From Gemmatimonadota bacterium (GTDB lineage: Bacteria; Gemmatimonadota; Gemmatimonadetes; Longimicrobiales; Gaopeijiaceae): 37,616 nt of DNA. The number at the start of each line of letters is the position of its first letter. The stretch's first letter is position 1. This document shows positions 25,116 through 34,344 of this stretch, piece by piece. The notes under the pieces are model-generated. The model saw only the letters and a list, made by a program, of their open reading frames with translations. It was not told where the DNA came from and made no database searches. The translations under genes and the position numbers were made by a program. The stretch lies in NCBI GenBank assembly GCA_028873825.1, contig JAPPNM010000069.1, positions 1 to 37,616 of the forward strand, written 5' to 3'.

Positions 25116-26393
25116 TCACGACCCGGCAGCCAGCCGCTTCTCCTCGCGCCAGCCGATGTCTCGGCGGAAGTACCTGCCGTCGAAGGTGATCGTCTCCGCG
25201 GCGGCGCGGCTCGCCTCGCAGGCACCGCGGACGTCCTCCCCAACGGCCGTCACCGCCAGCACCCGCCCTCCCGAGGTGACCAGCCGTCCGGAGTCCAGCG
25301 CCGTTCCGGCGTGGAACACGTGGACGTTCGCCGGAAGCGGGGGCACCGTGATCCGCGCCCCCTTGCCGTATGCCCCCGGGTACCCCGACGCGGCCAGGAC
25401 GGTCGTGACGGCCGCACCTTCGGCGAAACGTGGCGCATGTGCGGCCAGCCCGGATCCGGTCGCGACCGCCAGCATCGGTTCGAGGAGCGAGGACGACAGC
25501 AGCGGCAGCACAGCCTGCGTCTCCGGATCGCCGAAACGGCAGTTGAATTCGACCACCTTCGGCCCGTCGGGGGTGATCATCAGCCCGGCGTAGAGAAGCC
25601 CCCGGAACGGACACCCCGCCTCCCCCAGCGCCCTCAGCACCGGCGCCACGACGGTGTCGCCCACTTCCGCCAGGAGCGCTTCGGTCGCGAAGCCCACCGG
25701 CGCATATGCGCCCATCCCGCCGGTATTCGGCCCGGTGTCGCCCTCTCCCACGCGCTTGTGGTCCTGCGACGGCAGCAGCGTGACGTAGTCCTCGCCGTCG
25801 GCGATGCAGAACACCGAGAGCTCCTCTCCTCCCATGAACTCCTCGATCACCACGCGGCTCCCCGCCTCCCCGAACGCCCCCCCGAGCATCTCGCGCGCGG
25901 TTCGCACGGCCTCCGCCGCGGTCGCGCACACCACCGCCCCCTTGCCCGCGGCCAGACCCGACGCCTTCACGACCACCGGCTCCCCCCACGCCTCGATGCA
26001 GGAGGCCGCCCGGTCCGGGTCGGCATGCACCTCGTACGCCGCGGTCGGCACTCCCGCACCGGCCATCAGGTCCTTCGCGAACGCCTTGCTGGACTCGATC
26101 CGCGCGGCCTTGGCCGAAGGTCCGAACGCCGGAACTCCGCGCTCCTCCATCCGGTCGGCCAGTCCCGCCGCGAGGGGGCCCTCGGGGCCGATCACCGCCA
26201 GGTCGATTCGGTTGGCGGCCGCCCACGAGGCGAGGGCCGGCGCGTCGGCCGGCGCGATGTCCACCGCCGCGCATTCGTCCGCCATCCCCCCGTTCGGGCG
26301 CGTGGCGAAGAAGGAGGCTTCCGGGGCGTCCCGCCGCAGCTTCCACAGCAGCGCGTGCTCGCGGCCCCCGTTTCCTGCGATCAGGATCCGCAT
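25116..26393 (-). CDS. purD: Phosphoribosylamine-glycine ligase (PurD)
   Basis: The 425-residue ATP-grasp enzyme joins glycine to phosphoribosylamine, the second step of purine synthesis. The start MRILIAGNGGREHALLWKL is diagnostic. IGPEGPLAAGLADRM, SKAFAKDLMAGAGVPTAAYEV, VVKASGLAAGKGAVVC, EEFMGGEELSVFCIADG and VVEFNCRFGDPETQAVLP mark the N, A, B and ATP-binding parts. ATG 26393 lies 10 nt after the M48 peptidase stop, so it probably belongs to that transcript. The length is normal. Confidence 0.97.
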   Translation of the reverse strand: MRILIAGNGGREHALLWKLRRDAPEASFFATRPNGGMADECAAVDIAPADAPALASWAAANRIDLAVIGPEGPLAAGLADRMEERGVPAFGPSAKAARIESSKAFAKDLMAGAGVPTAAYEVHADPDRAASCIEAWGEPVVVKASGLAAGKGAVVCATAAEAVRTAREMLGGAFGEAGSRVVIEEFMGGEELSVFCIADGEDYVTLLPSQDHKRVGEGDTGPNTGGMGAYAPVGFATEALLAEVGDTVVAPVLRALGEAGCPFRGLLYAGLMITPDGPKVVEFNCRFGDPETQAVLPLLSSSLLEPMLAVATGSGLAAHAPRFAEGAAVTTVLAASGYPGAYGKGARITVPPLPANVHVFHAGTALDSGRLVTSGGRVLAVTAVGEDVRGACEASRAAAETITFDGRYFRRDIGWREEKRLAAGS

Positions 26394-26403
26394 CGCCGGC
26401 CGG

Positions 26404-27453
26404 TCACTTGCGGAAGGAGTCCATGAAGCTCTCGCCCACCCGCTTCGCCGCGTCGGTCATCTGGTCCATGAACTCCTTCGCGCCCGACCTGTAGGCGTTC
26501 GCCGCCTCGGTCAGGTCGTCGCCGTAGGCGGGATCGGGGTCGCCGCGCCGCTGGTAGTCGCCCCGCAGCACCCGGTCGTAGTCGCCGGTCTCGATCCAGG
26601 ACCGCAGCTCGGAGAGGCGAAGCACCCAGAAGGGATGCGTCTGGCCGAGCAGGTTCAGCACCTTGAAGACCTGGTCGGCGACATCCCCGGATTCGCGGTA
26701 CGCCTCGGCCTGGCGTATGAAGTCGGGGAGCGAGGTCTCTTCGTCCGAACCGCCGCCGGCCATCTTCAGCATCGACGCCATCACCGTTTCCGGGTCCTGG
26801 ATCGCGAGGAGCCCGGCCCGGTCCGACGACAGCTCGCTCTTGCGATTCCATTCCAGCAGCGCCACCAGGATCGCCCGGGCCGCGAGCCCCACGACGGGGA
26901 ACCCCAGCTTGGCGAGCTCGATCAGGAGCTGCGTCATCGTCCGGTAGAGGACGTGGTTGCTCATGACGTGGCCGACCTCGTGGCCCATCACGTAGGCGAC
27001 CTGCTCGTCGGAGAGGAGCTCCAGCGAGCCCGAATTGAGAATGATGAAGGGCTCCTTCATGCCGTAGGCGCCGGCGTTGACGACCGGGTTCTGGGAGACG
27101 AAGAGAGGGTAGCGCGCCGGTGCGTCCAGGGTGTCACAGACCTCGCAGTAGAGGTCCCAGATGCGCGGGAACTGGTTGGGTCCCACCTGCACGGCGTTCG
27201 CCTGGAAGGCCAGGCGGACGGGTTTCTCGCCGAAGAACCCGAAGAGGGCGCGAAGCACCCGGTCGAACATGGGGAGCTTGCGCAGCGCGGCGAGAGCGGC
27301 GCGGTCGGCCGGGTGTTCCCAAACGCGCGAGGAGATGCCGGCGAGGACGACCCGGCCGGCTCGGGTCCCGGAGCCGCCTCCGTCGTCGTTCCCGTCGCCG
27401 TCGCCGTCCCCGCCGCCGAATTCGTATTCGTACTCGTAGTCCCGGTCGGTCAT
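26404..27453 (-). CDS. M48-family zinc metallopeptidase
   Basis: The 349-residue protein has an HEVGH zinc motif (residues 158-162, in YVMGHEVGHVMSNH) and a downstream ESxxD-type third ligand region (RKSELSSDRAGLLA, E207/D211), the M48 layout. Two hydrophobic stretches (LIELAKLGFPVVGLAARAILVALL) may contact the membrane. The N-terminus is acidic and Gly/Asp-rich (EFGGGDGDGDGNDDGGGSG) and no signal peptide is seen, so it may be cytoplasmic or peripheral. ATG 27453 shares ATGA with the upstream stop. The frame stays open far upstream but that region belongs to the PLP-enzyme gene. Confidence 0.92.
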   Translation of the reverse strand: MTDRDYEYEYEFGGGDGDGDGNDDGGGSGTRAGRVVLAGISSRVWEHPADRAALAALRKLPMFDRVLRALFGFFGEKPVRLAFQANAVQVGPNQFPRIWDLYCEVCDTLDAPARYPLFVSQNPVVNAGAYGMKEPFIILNSGSLELLSDEQVAYVMGHEVGHVMSNHVLYRTMTQLLIELAKLGFPVVGLAARAILVALLEWNRKSELSSDRAGLLAIQDPETVMASMLKMAGGGSDEETSLPDFIRQAEAYRESGDVADQVFKVLNLLGQTHPFWVLRLSELRSWIETGDYDRVLRGDYQRRGDPDPAYGDDLTEAANAYRSGAKEFMDQMTDAAKRVGESFMDSFRK

Positions 27454-28682
27454 GGTCCGTCCTTGCGCGTCTGCGCGGTGGGGGGGCGCGCGGGCCTCCG
27501 CGGGCCCGCCGGTCCGTCCTTGCGCGTGTGCCCGGCTCGCAGGGCCCGGTCCAGATCTTCGATGAGATCCGCGCCGTCTTCGATGCCCGCGGAGAAGCGG
27601 ACCAGCCCGTCGGTGATGCCCATGCGCCGCCGGTCGGGCTCGGGAACGGACGCGTGCGTCATGAGCGAGGGGATGCAAACCATCGACTCCACTCCGCCGA
27701 GGCTTTCCGCCAGGCGGAAGATGCGCGTCCCCTCCGCCAGCCGTTTCGCGTCGTCGGGAGCGAGCTCCGCCGACACCATCCCGGAGAAGCCGCTCATCTG
27801 GCGTGCGGCCAGCGCGTGGTCGGGGTGCGAGGGGAGGCCGGGATAGTGCACGGCGCGCACGGCCGGGTGGTCCCGCAGGAATTCGGCGGTCAGCATGCCG
27901 TTCTCGTTGTGGCGCGGCATGCGCAGGTGCAGCGTCTTGGTGCCGCGCAGGGTGAGCCACGAGTCCATCGGACCCGGAACCGGACCTGTGGACTTGCGGA
28001 CGAAGTGAATCTCCTCGGCCAGTGCGTCGTCGTCGAGGACGAGGATCCCCCCTAGCACGTCGGAGTGGCCGTTCAGGTATTTGGTCGTCGAGTGGACGAC
28101 GACATCGGCGCCCAGCGCGAGCGGAGTCTGGTTGTACGGCGAGGCGAAGGTGTTGTCGACGCAGAGGAGCGCGCCGGCCGCGCGCGCGACCTCGGCGGCG
28201 GCCGCGATGTCGGTGACCCGCATGAGGGGGTTGGTGGGCGTCTCCAGGTACACGAGCCGGGTCGCACCGGGGCGGACGGCGCGGCCCAGCGCTCCGGGGT
28301 CGCGGGAATCGACCAGGACGACCTCGATCCCCAGCCGGTCGAGCACCTGGGTGAACATGCGGATGGCGCCGCCGTAGAGGTTCTCCTCGCTGACGATGCG
28401 GCCGCCCGCGGCGACGACCTTGGCCAGACACTCGATCGCGGCCAGGCCGCTCGAGAAGGCGATGCCGTGGGCTCCTCCCTCCAGGGCGGCGATGTTGGCT
28501 TCGGCGGCTTCCCGGGTCGGGTTCTGCAGCCGCGCGTACTCGTAGCCCTTGTGGCGCCCGACGCCCTCCTGCACGTAGGTCGAGGTCTGGAAGACCGGCG
28601 TGGCGATCGCGCCGGTCACGGCCTCGGGGGACTGGCCCGCGTGGACGCAGCGGGTGCCGAATCGGTCGGTGGGGCCGGGCAA
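27450..28682 (-). CDS. Cystathionine gamma-synthase/lyase-like enzyme
   Basis: The 410-residue PLP enzyme of the gamma family probably acts in methionine/cysteine interconversion. It has FGTRCVHAGQSPE, PVFQTSTYV, YEYARLQNPTR (phosphate-binding Tyr and Arg), ETPTNPLMRVTDI, VDNTFASPYNQTPL and the PLP lysine K201 in HSTTKYLNGHSD, plus SLGGVESMVCIPSLMTH. The only start near the conserved N-terminus is TTG 28682, with GGAG about 10 nt before. The last 26 residues are an extra tail with TRKDGP repeated, due to a 17-bp direct repeat (27454-27470 and 27511-27527). The stop overlaps the M48 gene by 4 nt. Confidence 0.93.
   Translation of the reverse strand: MPGPTDRFGTRCVHAGQSPEAVTGAIATPVFQTSTYVQEGVGRHKGYEYARLQNPTREAAEANIAALEGGAHGIAFSSGLAAIECLAKVVAAGGRIVSEENLYGGAIRMFTQVLDRLGIEVVLVDSRDPGALGRAVRPGATRLVYLETPTNPLMRVTDIAAAAEVARAAGALLCVDNTFASPYNQTPLALGADVVVHSTTKYLNGHSDVLGGILVLDDDALAEEIHFVRKSTGPVPGPMDSWLTLRGTKTLHLRMPRHNENGMLTAEFLRDHPAVRAVHYPGLPSHPDHALAARQMSGFSGMVSAELAPDDAKRLAEGTRIFRLAESLGGVESMVCIPSLMTHASVPEPDRRRMGITDGLVRFSAGIEDGADLIEDLDRALRAGHTRKDGPAGPRRPARPPTAQTRKDGP
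27454..27527 (-). repeat. 17-bp direct repeat at the C-terminal tail
   Basis: GGTCCGTCCTTGCGCGT occurs at 27454-27470 and again at 27511-27527. It encodes the repeated TRKDGP at the end of the PLP enzyme. This fits a local duplication that lengthened the protein. Confidence 0.85.
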
Positions 28683-28738
28683 GGCGGGTGTCTCCGTGGC
28701 GGCGGGAGGGTGGGCGAGGACGTCGGGGACGCATGAAT

Positions 28739-28791
28739 CTAGCAGCCTGCGGAAAAACCCTCACGGCATGCAAGCGGCGATGCATCCGCGC
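28739..28791 (-). repeat. Dispersed repeat, copy near the PLP enzyme start
   Basis: On the minus strand this copy runs from GCGCGGATGCATCGCCG to CCGCAGGCTGCTAG. It aligns with 30921-30972 along its whole length with scattered differences. A GCGAAGCGG motif just before it (plus 28805-28813, read on minus) also precedes the copy at 30904. It fills the gap between the PLP-enzyme gene and the outer-membrane protein gene. Confidence 0.65.
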
Positions 28792-28934
28792 TTCCATCTG
28801 GACCGCTTCGCCCAGCCTGTGCAATACTTCGAGCTGCCGGACTGCATGTGGATTGTGGGGCACGCCCCAGGGCGGTTATCGTGCATGGCCGGGGCGGATG
28901 CATGTTCAGGAGACTCGCCATGGGAGGTGCTTCC

Positions 28935-29549
28935 GTGAGATGGTTCATGATTGTTGCCGCCGGGGTGCTTCTATCGGTGCCTACGACCGTGCAGGGCCAG
29001 GTCGCGCTCACCGTAACTGTCGGCCCCAGCCTCGTCACTTTGACGGACGACGAAACCCCGTGGTCCCTGAATGGGGAAGCCCCGTGGTCCCTTAAAGGGG
29101 GGGCAGTCGTGATATTCGCCGGGTTCCCGGTCTCCGACCGATGGGGCATTCAGCTGGGGAGCAGCTGGTCAATCAAAGGCGAGTACGAGGAATACGACAC
29201 GGAAGGGTGCGAGTTTTTCTGTGTGGCAGCCAGCTCCAGAGACATTCCGTTTCTGGAGTCCACGATCCTGGCGGACAGGCGGTTCGAGCTCGGTAACCAT
29301 GGCTTGCACCTTCTGGCGGGGGCCTTTCTGGGATATGCGCATGGCGACCACCCTGTGATCGACATGATCGAGCGCTTCGATTTCGGTTTCGCCGGCGGAG
29401 CCCGGTTCGATTTGGGCTTGGACGGCAGGCTGGAGCCTTCGCTCAGCATGCTGTACGCCCACGGGCTCAGGAACATAGGCGACAACGTAGGCTTCGGCGC
29501 GACCCGGGCTCTGAACCTGAGCATCTGCCCTTCCTACTCGATCGAATAG
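28935..29549 (+). CDS. Predicted outer-membrane beta-barrel protein
   Basis: The 204-residue protein has a clean signal peptide (RWFMIVAAGVLLSVPTTVQG) followed by alternating strands with Gly and aromatic residues (VGPSLVTLTDD, WGIQLGSSWSIKGEY, HLLAGAFLGYAHGDH, FGFAGGARFDLGLDGRLEPSLSMLYAHGL), the pattern of a small barrel like OmpW or PorT-like proteins. Function is unknown. GTG 28935 is chosen because GGGAGG stands 7 nt upstream. ATG 28902 and ATG 28920 are possible but would lengthen the signal. A TTG at 28852 and TATCGTGC at 28877 with about 21 nt between may be its promoter. A 24-bp tandem repeat lies within the gene (29056-29103). Confidence 0.75.
   Translation: MRWFMIVAAGVLLSVPTTVQGQVALTVTVGPSLVTLTDDETPWSLNGEAPWSLKGGAVVIFAGFPVSDRWGIQLGSSWSIKGEYEEYDTEGCEFFCVAASSRDIPFLESTILADRRFELGNHGLHLLAGAFLGYAHGDHPVIDMIERFDFGFAGGARFDLGLDGRLEPSLSMLYAHGLRNIGDNVGFGATRALNLSICPSYSIE
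29056..29103 (+). repeat. Tandem 24-bp repeat in the barrel protein
   Basis: The units 29056-29079 and 29080-29103 both begin CCCCGTGGTCCCT and end in a GGGG run. They encode PWSLNGEA and PWSLKGGA, one extra strand or loop. Each unit can fold on itself (CCCC with GGGG). It is an in-frame expansion, like the 24-bp repeat at 7341-7388. Confidence 0.85.
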
Positions 29550-29578
29550 CGGTCCGGGTCCCACAAGTCGCCATACCC

Positions 29579-30850
29579 ATGAAACTCCCCCTCGCCGCCA
29601 CGGTCGTCGCCCTCGCGGCCGCCGCCTGCCAAAGGGACCGGGACGCCCCCGCCACCCCCGCCGCCCAGACCCGCGACAGCGCCGGGATCGAGGTCGTCGA
29701 GAATCCCCGTCCGCCCTTCGGTTCCCGGCTCGGGTGGCGGATCGCTCCGGCTCCGTCCCTCGCCGTCGGCTCTTCGGAGGGTGACGCACCCCACCTCCTG
29801 CACGATGTCGTGGACGCCCTGCGCCTCCCCGACGGCCGCATCGTCGTCGCCGACGGGGGTTCCAACGAGCTGCGCGTCTTCGACGCTTCGGGGACCCACG
29901 CCGCGACCTGGGGCGGAGAAGGGGAGGGGCCGGGCGAGTTCACCTCGCTGGGCGGGACGGACCGCTGGCGGGGTGACTCGCTGGTCGCCTGGAACCGCCA
30001 TGGCCCCTACGCCGCGATCTTCGACTCGCGCGGCAACACGGGCCGGTCCATCCGCCTGGCCGGCACCGATCCGGCGACGTTCGCGGCATCCCTTGGAAGC
30101 GGCGGAGTGCTTGCGTTCCGGGAAGGCTACCAACTGGTCTCCAGGACCGGGGACGCCACGTTGCACGAACTCCGGCGACACTACGAGATACTGGGCGGCG
30201 AGGGCCGCGTTGCGGCGTCCCTCGGCGAGTTTCCGGGCCGGCTGTTCTACACCGCCACAATGATGGGCACGTCCATCGTCATGCGCCTCCCGTTCTCGCC
30301 CTCGATCGCGGTGGCGCCTTGGGGCGGCCTCGCCGTGGTGGCCCCCAACCGCGGCTACGAGATCCGCGCCTTCGGCACCGACGGCACCCTGCGGCGCATC
30401 GTCCGGCGCGACCACGACCCGGTCCCCACCGCGCCTGCTCACCGCGAGGCCTTCTTCGTCGGGTTCCTGCGCGAACGGGGATTCAGCCCCGAGGTTGCGG
30501 CCGGCGAGGAAGAGGCGCTGGAGCAGGTTCGCCAGACCATGGGCGACATCCCGCTTCCGGAAACCCTCCCCGCCTTCGCGGCCCTCGTGACCGATGCCCT
30601 CGACCACCTCTGGGTACGCGAATTCCGCATTCTGGACGGCGAATTCGAGATTCCCAGCCAGGAAGTCTCCGAAGGTCCGCTCTGGAGCGTCTTCGACCCG
30701 GACGGCCATGTCCTGGGCTTCGTCGAAACTCCCCTGGACCTTCGCATCTACGAGATCGGGGCCGACTATCTCCTCGGCCACACCACCGACGAACTCGGCG
30801 TCGAGTCGGTGGAGCTGTGGCCCCTCGCCAGGCCGGGACCGGACGGATAG
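29579..30850 (+). CDS. 6-bladed beta-propeller lipoprotein
   Basis: The 423-residue protein begins MKLPLAATVVALAAAAC, a lipoprotein signal with the lipobox AAAC. The mature part has the NHL/6-bladed-propeller pattern common in Gemmatimonadota: DSAGIEVVENPRP, DALRLPDGRIVVADGGSNELRVFDASG, GGEGEGPGEF, DSLVAWNRHGPYAAIFDSRG, FGTDGTLRRIVRRD and LWSVFDPDGHVLGFVETP. The ligand or enzymatic role is unknown, and the GEGEGPGEF loop is a family signature. It starts 29 nt after the barrel protein gene with no strong Shine-Dalgarno sequence, so the two may be co-transcribed. Confidence 0.85.
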   Translation: MKLPLAATVVALAAAACQRDRDAPATPAAQTRDSAGIEVVENPRPPFGSRLGWRIAPAPSLAVGSSEGDAPHLLHDVVDALRLPDGRIVVADGGSNELRVFDASGTHAATWGGEGEGPGEFTSLGGTDRWRGDSLVAWNRHGPYAAIFDSRGNTGRSIRLAGTDPATFAASLGSGGVLAFREGYQLVSRTGDATLHELRRHYEILGGEGRVAASLGEFPGRLFYTATMMGTSIVMRLPFSPSIAVAPWGGLAVVAPNRGYEIRAFGTDGTLRRIVRRDHDPVPTAPAHREAFFVGFLRERGFSPEVAAGEEEALEQVRQTMGDIPLPETLPAFAALVTDALDHLWVREFRILDGEFEIPSQEVSEGPLWSVFDPDGHVLGFVETPLDLRIYEIGADYLLGHTTDELGVESVELWPLARPGPDG

Positions 30851-30903
30851 ACGCGCGTCCGGACCGCACCGGCCGGGCGGCCGGAGCTCTCCGCGCGCGA
30901 ACG

Positions 30904-30972
30904 GGTGAAGCGAAGCGGCCAACGCGGATGCGTCGCCGTTCTGAATGCCGGGAGGATTTTGTCCACGGGCTG
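30904..30972 (+). repeat. Dispersed repeat, longest copy
   Basis: This copy has all parts seen elsewhere: a GCGAAGCGG lead, CCAACGCGGATGCGTCGCCG, and TGAATGCCGGGAGGATTT ending in GTCCACGGGCTG. Segments match 24583-24613 (29 of 31 nt), 28739-28791 (minus) and 23615-23645. A shorter likeness lies at about 13817-13848 (minus). It sits between the propeller lipoprotein and the glmM promoter. Confidence 0.7.
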
Positions 30973-30987
30973 TCCCTCGTTCCCTTC

Positions 30988-31018
30988 TTTGTCTCCTCTC
31001 CGGCCTGCGCTAGCTTTG
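30988..31018 (+). promoter_or_regulatory. Candidate promoter of the glmM-glmS operon
   Basis: TTTG (30988-30991) and TAGCTTTG (31011-31018) are separated by 19 nt. This is an exact match to the Bacteroidota consensus boxes TTTG and TAnnTTTG within the known spacing range. It is the best such promoter in the window. The leader to ATG 31110 would be about 85 nt. No glmS ribozyme is seen. Confidence 0.6.
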
Positions 31019-31109
31019 CGACGGTACCCGGTTCGCCCATCCTTCGCGAGCAGCCCCCAACGGCCCGCGGACACCCCCGGCATCGTCAACGGACAGCTAA
31101 CGCCCCACC

Positions 31110-32504
31110 ATGCCGATCAGCCTTCCTCCCGACCTGATCGTGAGCGTCTCCGGGTTCCGGGGCCGTGTCGGAGAGAGCGTGACGCCGGAGCTGGTGGCGG
31201 GCTTGGCGGCGGCCTACGGCGCCTTCCTGCGCGCCGAGGGGGACGGCGACCATGTCGTCGTCGGGCGGGACTCGCGCACTTCGGGACCGATGCTGGTGCG
31301 GGCGGCCGTCTCGGGGCTGCTCTCGGTGGGTTGCCGCGTGACCGAGCTGGGGATCGTGCCCACGCCGACGCTGATGCTCGCGGTCCGGGACACGGGCGCG
31401 GCCGGCGGACTGGGGGTGACCGCGAGTCACAACCCCGCCGAGTGGAACGCGCTCAAGTTTGCCGCGAAGGGGGGAACCTTTCTGCCGCCCGGGCGGATGA
31501 CGCGCTTTCAGACGCTGGTCCGCGAGCGGGACCCGGCCCGCGCGGCATGGAACGAGATCGGCGGGACGACACGGGAGGCGTCGTGGGTGCACCGCCACCT
31601 GGAGCGCATCCTGGACCTGCCCTTCGTTGACCCCGAACGGATCCGCGGGCAGCGGATCCGGGTCGCCCTGGACTGCGTGAACGGCGCGGGGGGCGTGATC
31701 ATGCCGGAGCTGCTGGACCGGCTCGGCTGCGAGGTGCACGGAATGGGACTCGAACCGGACGGCCGCTTCCCCCGCGACCCGGAACCCACCGCCGCCAACC
31801 TGAACGCTCTGGGTGACCTGGTGGCCGCGACCGGGGCCGGGATCGGCCTTGCCGTGGACCCCGACGCCGACCGTCTGTCGCTGGTGGATGAGAGGGGGCG
31901 CCCGCTGGGCGAGGACCTGACGCTGGCGCTGGCCGCGGACGTCGTGCTCGGGCGGCGGCGGGGCGACGTGGTGACGAACCTGTCGACCAGCCGGGTGCTC
32001 GACGACGTGGCGGCGAAGCACGGCTGCCGCGTGATGCGCGCGCCAGTGGGCGAGATCAACGTGGTGGTGCGCATGATCGAGGAGGGGGCGGTGGTGGGAG
32101 GGGAGGGGAACGGCGGCGTGATTCTGCCCGCGCTGCACCACACGCGCGACGCGGCCGCGGGCGCAGCGCTGCTTCTCCAGTACCTGGCGGAAGAGCCCGG
32201 GGTCCCCCTGTCGGACCGGATCGCCCGGCTCCCCTCCTACAGGATCGTGAAGGAGAAGGCGAGCTTCCCGCGCGACCGCCTCGACGACGCTTACGCCGCG
32301 CTTGCCCGCGACCTCCCGGCGGACGACTCCGACCGGAACGACGGTCTGCGCCTGGAGTGGCCGGCGGAGTCCAGCTGGCTCCACGTCCGGCCCTCCGGCA
32401 CCGAACCGGTCGTCCGCCTGATCGCCGAGGCGCGCGACGGGGCGGCCGCCCGCGCTCTGGTGGACACCGCCCGCCGGACCCTCCGCACCGTGGCGGCCAC
32501 CTGA
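31110..32504 (+). CDS. glmM: Phosphoglucosamine mutase (GlmM type)
   Basis: The 464-residue alpha-phosphohexomutase, in this context, converts glucosamine-6-phosphate to glucosamine-1-phosphate for peptidoglycan and lipopolysaccharide synthesis. The catalytic phosphoserine is in TASHNP, the metal loop is DPDADR, the sugar-specificity loop GEGNGGV and the phosphate-binding site RPSGTEPVVRLIAEA. GEGNGG is also found in phosphomannomutases, so specificity is inferred from adjacency to glmS, one nucleotide away. ATG 31110 gives the expected N-terminus (LIVSVSGFRGRVGESVTPE). Confidence 0.88.
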   Translation: MPISLPPDLIVSVSGFRGRVGESVTPELVAGLAAAYGAFLRAEGDGDHVVVGRDSRTSGPMLVRAAVSGLLSVGCRVTELGIVPTPTLMLAVRDTGAAGGLGVTASHNPAEWNALKFAAKGGTFLPPGRMTRFQTLVRERDPARAAWNEIGGTTREASWVHRHLERILDLPFVDPERIRGQRIRVALDCVNGAGGVIMPELLDRLGCEVHGMGLEPDGRFPRDPEPTAANLNALGDLVAATGAGIGLAVDPDADRLSLVDERGRPLGEDLTLALAADVVLGRRRGDVVTNLSTSRVLDDVAAKHGCRVMRAPVGEINVVVRMIEEGAVVGGEGNGGVILPALHHTRDAAAGAALLLQYLAEEPGVPLSDRIARLPSYRIVKEKASFPRDRLDDAYAALARDLPADDSDRNDGLRLEWPAESSWLHVRPSGTEPVVRLIAEARDGAAARALVDTARRTLRTVAAT

Positions 32505-32505
32505 C

Positions 32506-34344
32506 GTGTGCGGCATCATCGGCTACGTGGGCCCCCGCCCGGCCGGGCCCATCCTCATGGAGGGACTCAAGCGTCTCGAGTACCGCGGGTACGACTCGGC
32601 GGGCATCGCGGTCCTCGATTCGGACGATGTCCTCGCCGTGGAAAAACGCCCCGGCAAGATCTCCGAACTGGAGGACGCGCTCGACGGGCGGCTTCCCGCC
32701 GGCCGCTGCGGGATCGCGCACACGCGCTGGGCCACGCACGGCCCGCCGACCCGCGCCAACGCTCACCCGCACCTTTCGGGACCCCGCGACATCGCGCTCG
32801 TCCACAACGGGATCATCGAGAGCGCGGCCCGGCAGCGCCCGCGGCTGCGGGATCTGGGGTACGAATTCCGCAGCCAGACCGACACCGAAGTGCTGGTGCA
32901 CCTAATCGACCTGGCCTTCCGCGACACGGACCTCCTGGAGGATGCGGTGGCGGCCGCGCTCGCCCGCGTCGAGGGGACCTACGGGATCGCGGCGGTGAGC
33001 GCTCGCGACCCCGGCAAGATCGTGGTGGCCCGCAACGGCAGCCCCGTCCTACTGGGCGTCGGCGGCAAGGACGAGTACTTCGTCGCCTCCGACGCGGCCG
33101 CGGTCGTCGCCCACACCCAGCGCGTGGTGCGGCTGCGCGACGGGGACTCGGCGGTCCTGAGCCGCGACGGATACCGCACCTTCGACCCGGCCCGGCGCGC
33201 CGTGCGCAGGGGCGCGCAGGTCGTTACCTGGAGCGCCGAGGAGATCGGGAAGGGCGGCTACGACCACTACATGTACAAGGAGATCCGTGAGCAGCCGTCG
33301 TCGCTCAGGGACGTGATGCGAGGCCGGCTCCTCGAGGAGGAGGGGGGCGCCCGGCTCGGCGGGATCGCCAAGGCCGAACGGGAGCTTCTCGCCGCCGACC
33401 GAATCGTCATCACGGCCTGCGGCACGAGCTGGCACGCCGGCCTGATCGGCGCCCACATGCTGGAGGAGCTGGCCCGGATCCCGGTCACCGTGGAGTACGC
33501 CTCCGAGTTCAGGTACCGGAACGCCGTCCTCACCCCCGACACCCTGGTGCTGGGAATCAGCCAGTCCGGCGAGACGGCCGACACCCTGGCCGCGCTGCGG
33601 GAGGCGCGCCGGCGGGGCTGCCGGACGATGGGGATCGTCAACGTGGTCGGGTCCAGCATCGCGGCCGAGACCGACTTCGGGGTCTACCTTCACGCGGGAC
33701 CCGAGATCGGGGTGGCCTCCACCAAGGCCTTCTCCAGCCAGATCGTGGCCCTGGCGCTGTTCACCCTCTACCTAGGGCGCCGGCGCGCCATGTCGATCCT
33801 GGAGGGGCGCGAGATGGTGCGGGCGCTCAAGGAGTTGCCGGGGCAGGTCGAGGAGGCGCTCGAGGTCGACGGGCAGATCGGGAAGCTCGCCCGCGTCTAC
33901 AGGGACGCGCCCAACTTCCTCTATCTGGGCCGGGGCTACCAGTTTCCGGTGGCCCTCGAGGGCGCTCTCAAATTGAAGGAGGTAAGTTACATCCACGCAG
34001 AAGGTTATCCCGCAGCGGAGATGAAACACGGACCGATAGCGCTCATCGACGAGAACATGCCGGTGGTGGTGCTGGCGCCACGCGACGCCGTCTACGCCAA
34101 GACCCTCTCCAACATCGAGGAGGTCCGCGCGCGGCACGGCCGCGTCATCGCGGTGGTGAACGACGACAACGACGAAGTCACCGTTCACGCCGACGAGCGA
34201 ATCGTCGTGCCGTCGACGATTCCGGCGCTCATGCCCGTCCTGGCCACCGTGCCGCTCCAGCTGCTCGCCTATCACGTGGCGGTGCTGCGGGGCTGCGACG
34301 TGGACCAGCCTCGCAACCTCGCCAAATCGGTGACGGTCGAGTGA
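32506..34344 (+). CDS. glmS: Glutamine-fructose-6-phosphate transaminase
   Basis: The 612-residue enzyme makes glucosamine-6-phosphate from fructose-6-phosphate and glutamine. The N-terminal glutaminase begins M-C (Cys1 nucleophile) GIIGYVG and has [20 protein letters not shown] and HNGIIES. Two SIS isomerase domains follow: [13 protein letters not shown] with [18 protein letters not shown], then [35 protein letters not shown] and the C-terminal [15 protein letters not shown]. The start is GTG 32506, with only one nucleotide after the glmM stop. Its end shares GTGA with dtd. Confidence 0.97.
   Translation: MCGIIGYVGPRPAGPILMEGLKRLEYRGYDSAGIAVLDSDDVLAVEKRPGKISELEDALDGRLPAGRCGIAHTRWATHGPPTRANAHPHLSGPRDIALVHNGIIESAARQRPRLRDLGYEFRSQTDTEVLVHLIDLAFRDTDLLEDAVAAALARVEGTYGIAAVSARDPGKIVVARNGSPVLLGVGGKDEYFVASDAAAVVAHTQRVVRLRDGDSAVLSRDGYRTFDPARRAVRRGAQVVTWSAEEIGKGGYDHYMYKEIREQPSSLRDVMRGRLLEEEGGARLGGIAKAERELLAADRIVITACGTSWHAGLIGAHMLEELARIPVTVEYASEFRYRNAVLTPDTLVLGISQSGETADTLAALREARRRGCRTMGIVNVVGSSIAAETDFGVYLHAGPEIGVASTKAFSSQIVALALFTLYLGRRRAMSILEGREMVRALKELPGQVEEALEVDGQIGKLARVYRDAPNFLYLGRGYQFPVALEGALKLKEVSYIHAEGYPAAEMKHGPIALIDENMPVVVLAPRDAVYAKTLSNIEEVRARHGRVIAVVNDDNDEVTVHADERIVVPSTIPALMPVLATVPLQLLAYHVAVLRGCDVDQPRNLAKSVTVE

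Noticed and set aside
28683..28934. SAM riboswitch upstream of the cystathionine gamma-synthase-like gene
   Set aside because: The gap is occupied by the dispersed repeat, and I could not find the paired stems of a SAM riboswitch.
30851..31109. glmS ribozyme or riboswitch upstream of glmM-glmS
   Set aside because: No conserved ribozyme core is visible. The gap holds the dispersed repeat and a promoter.
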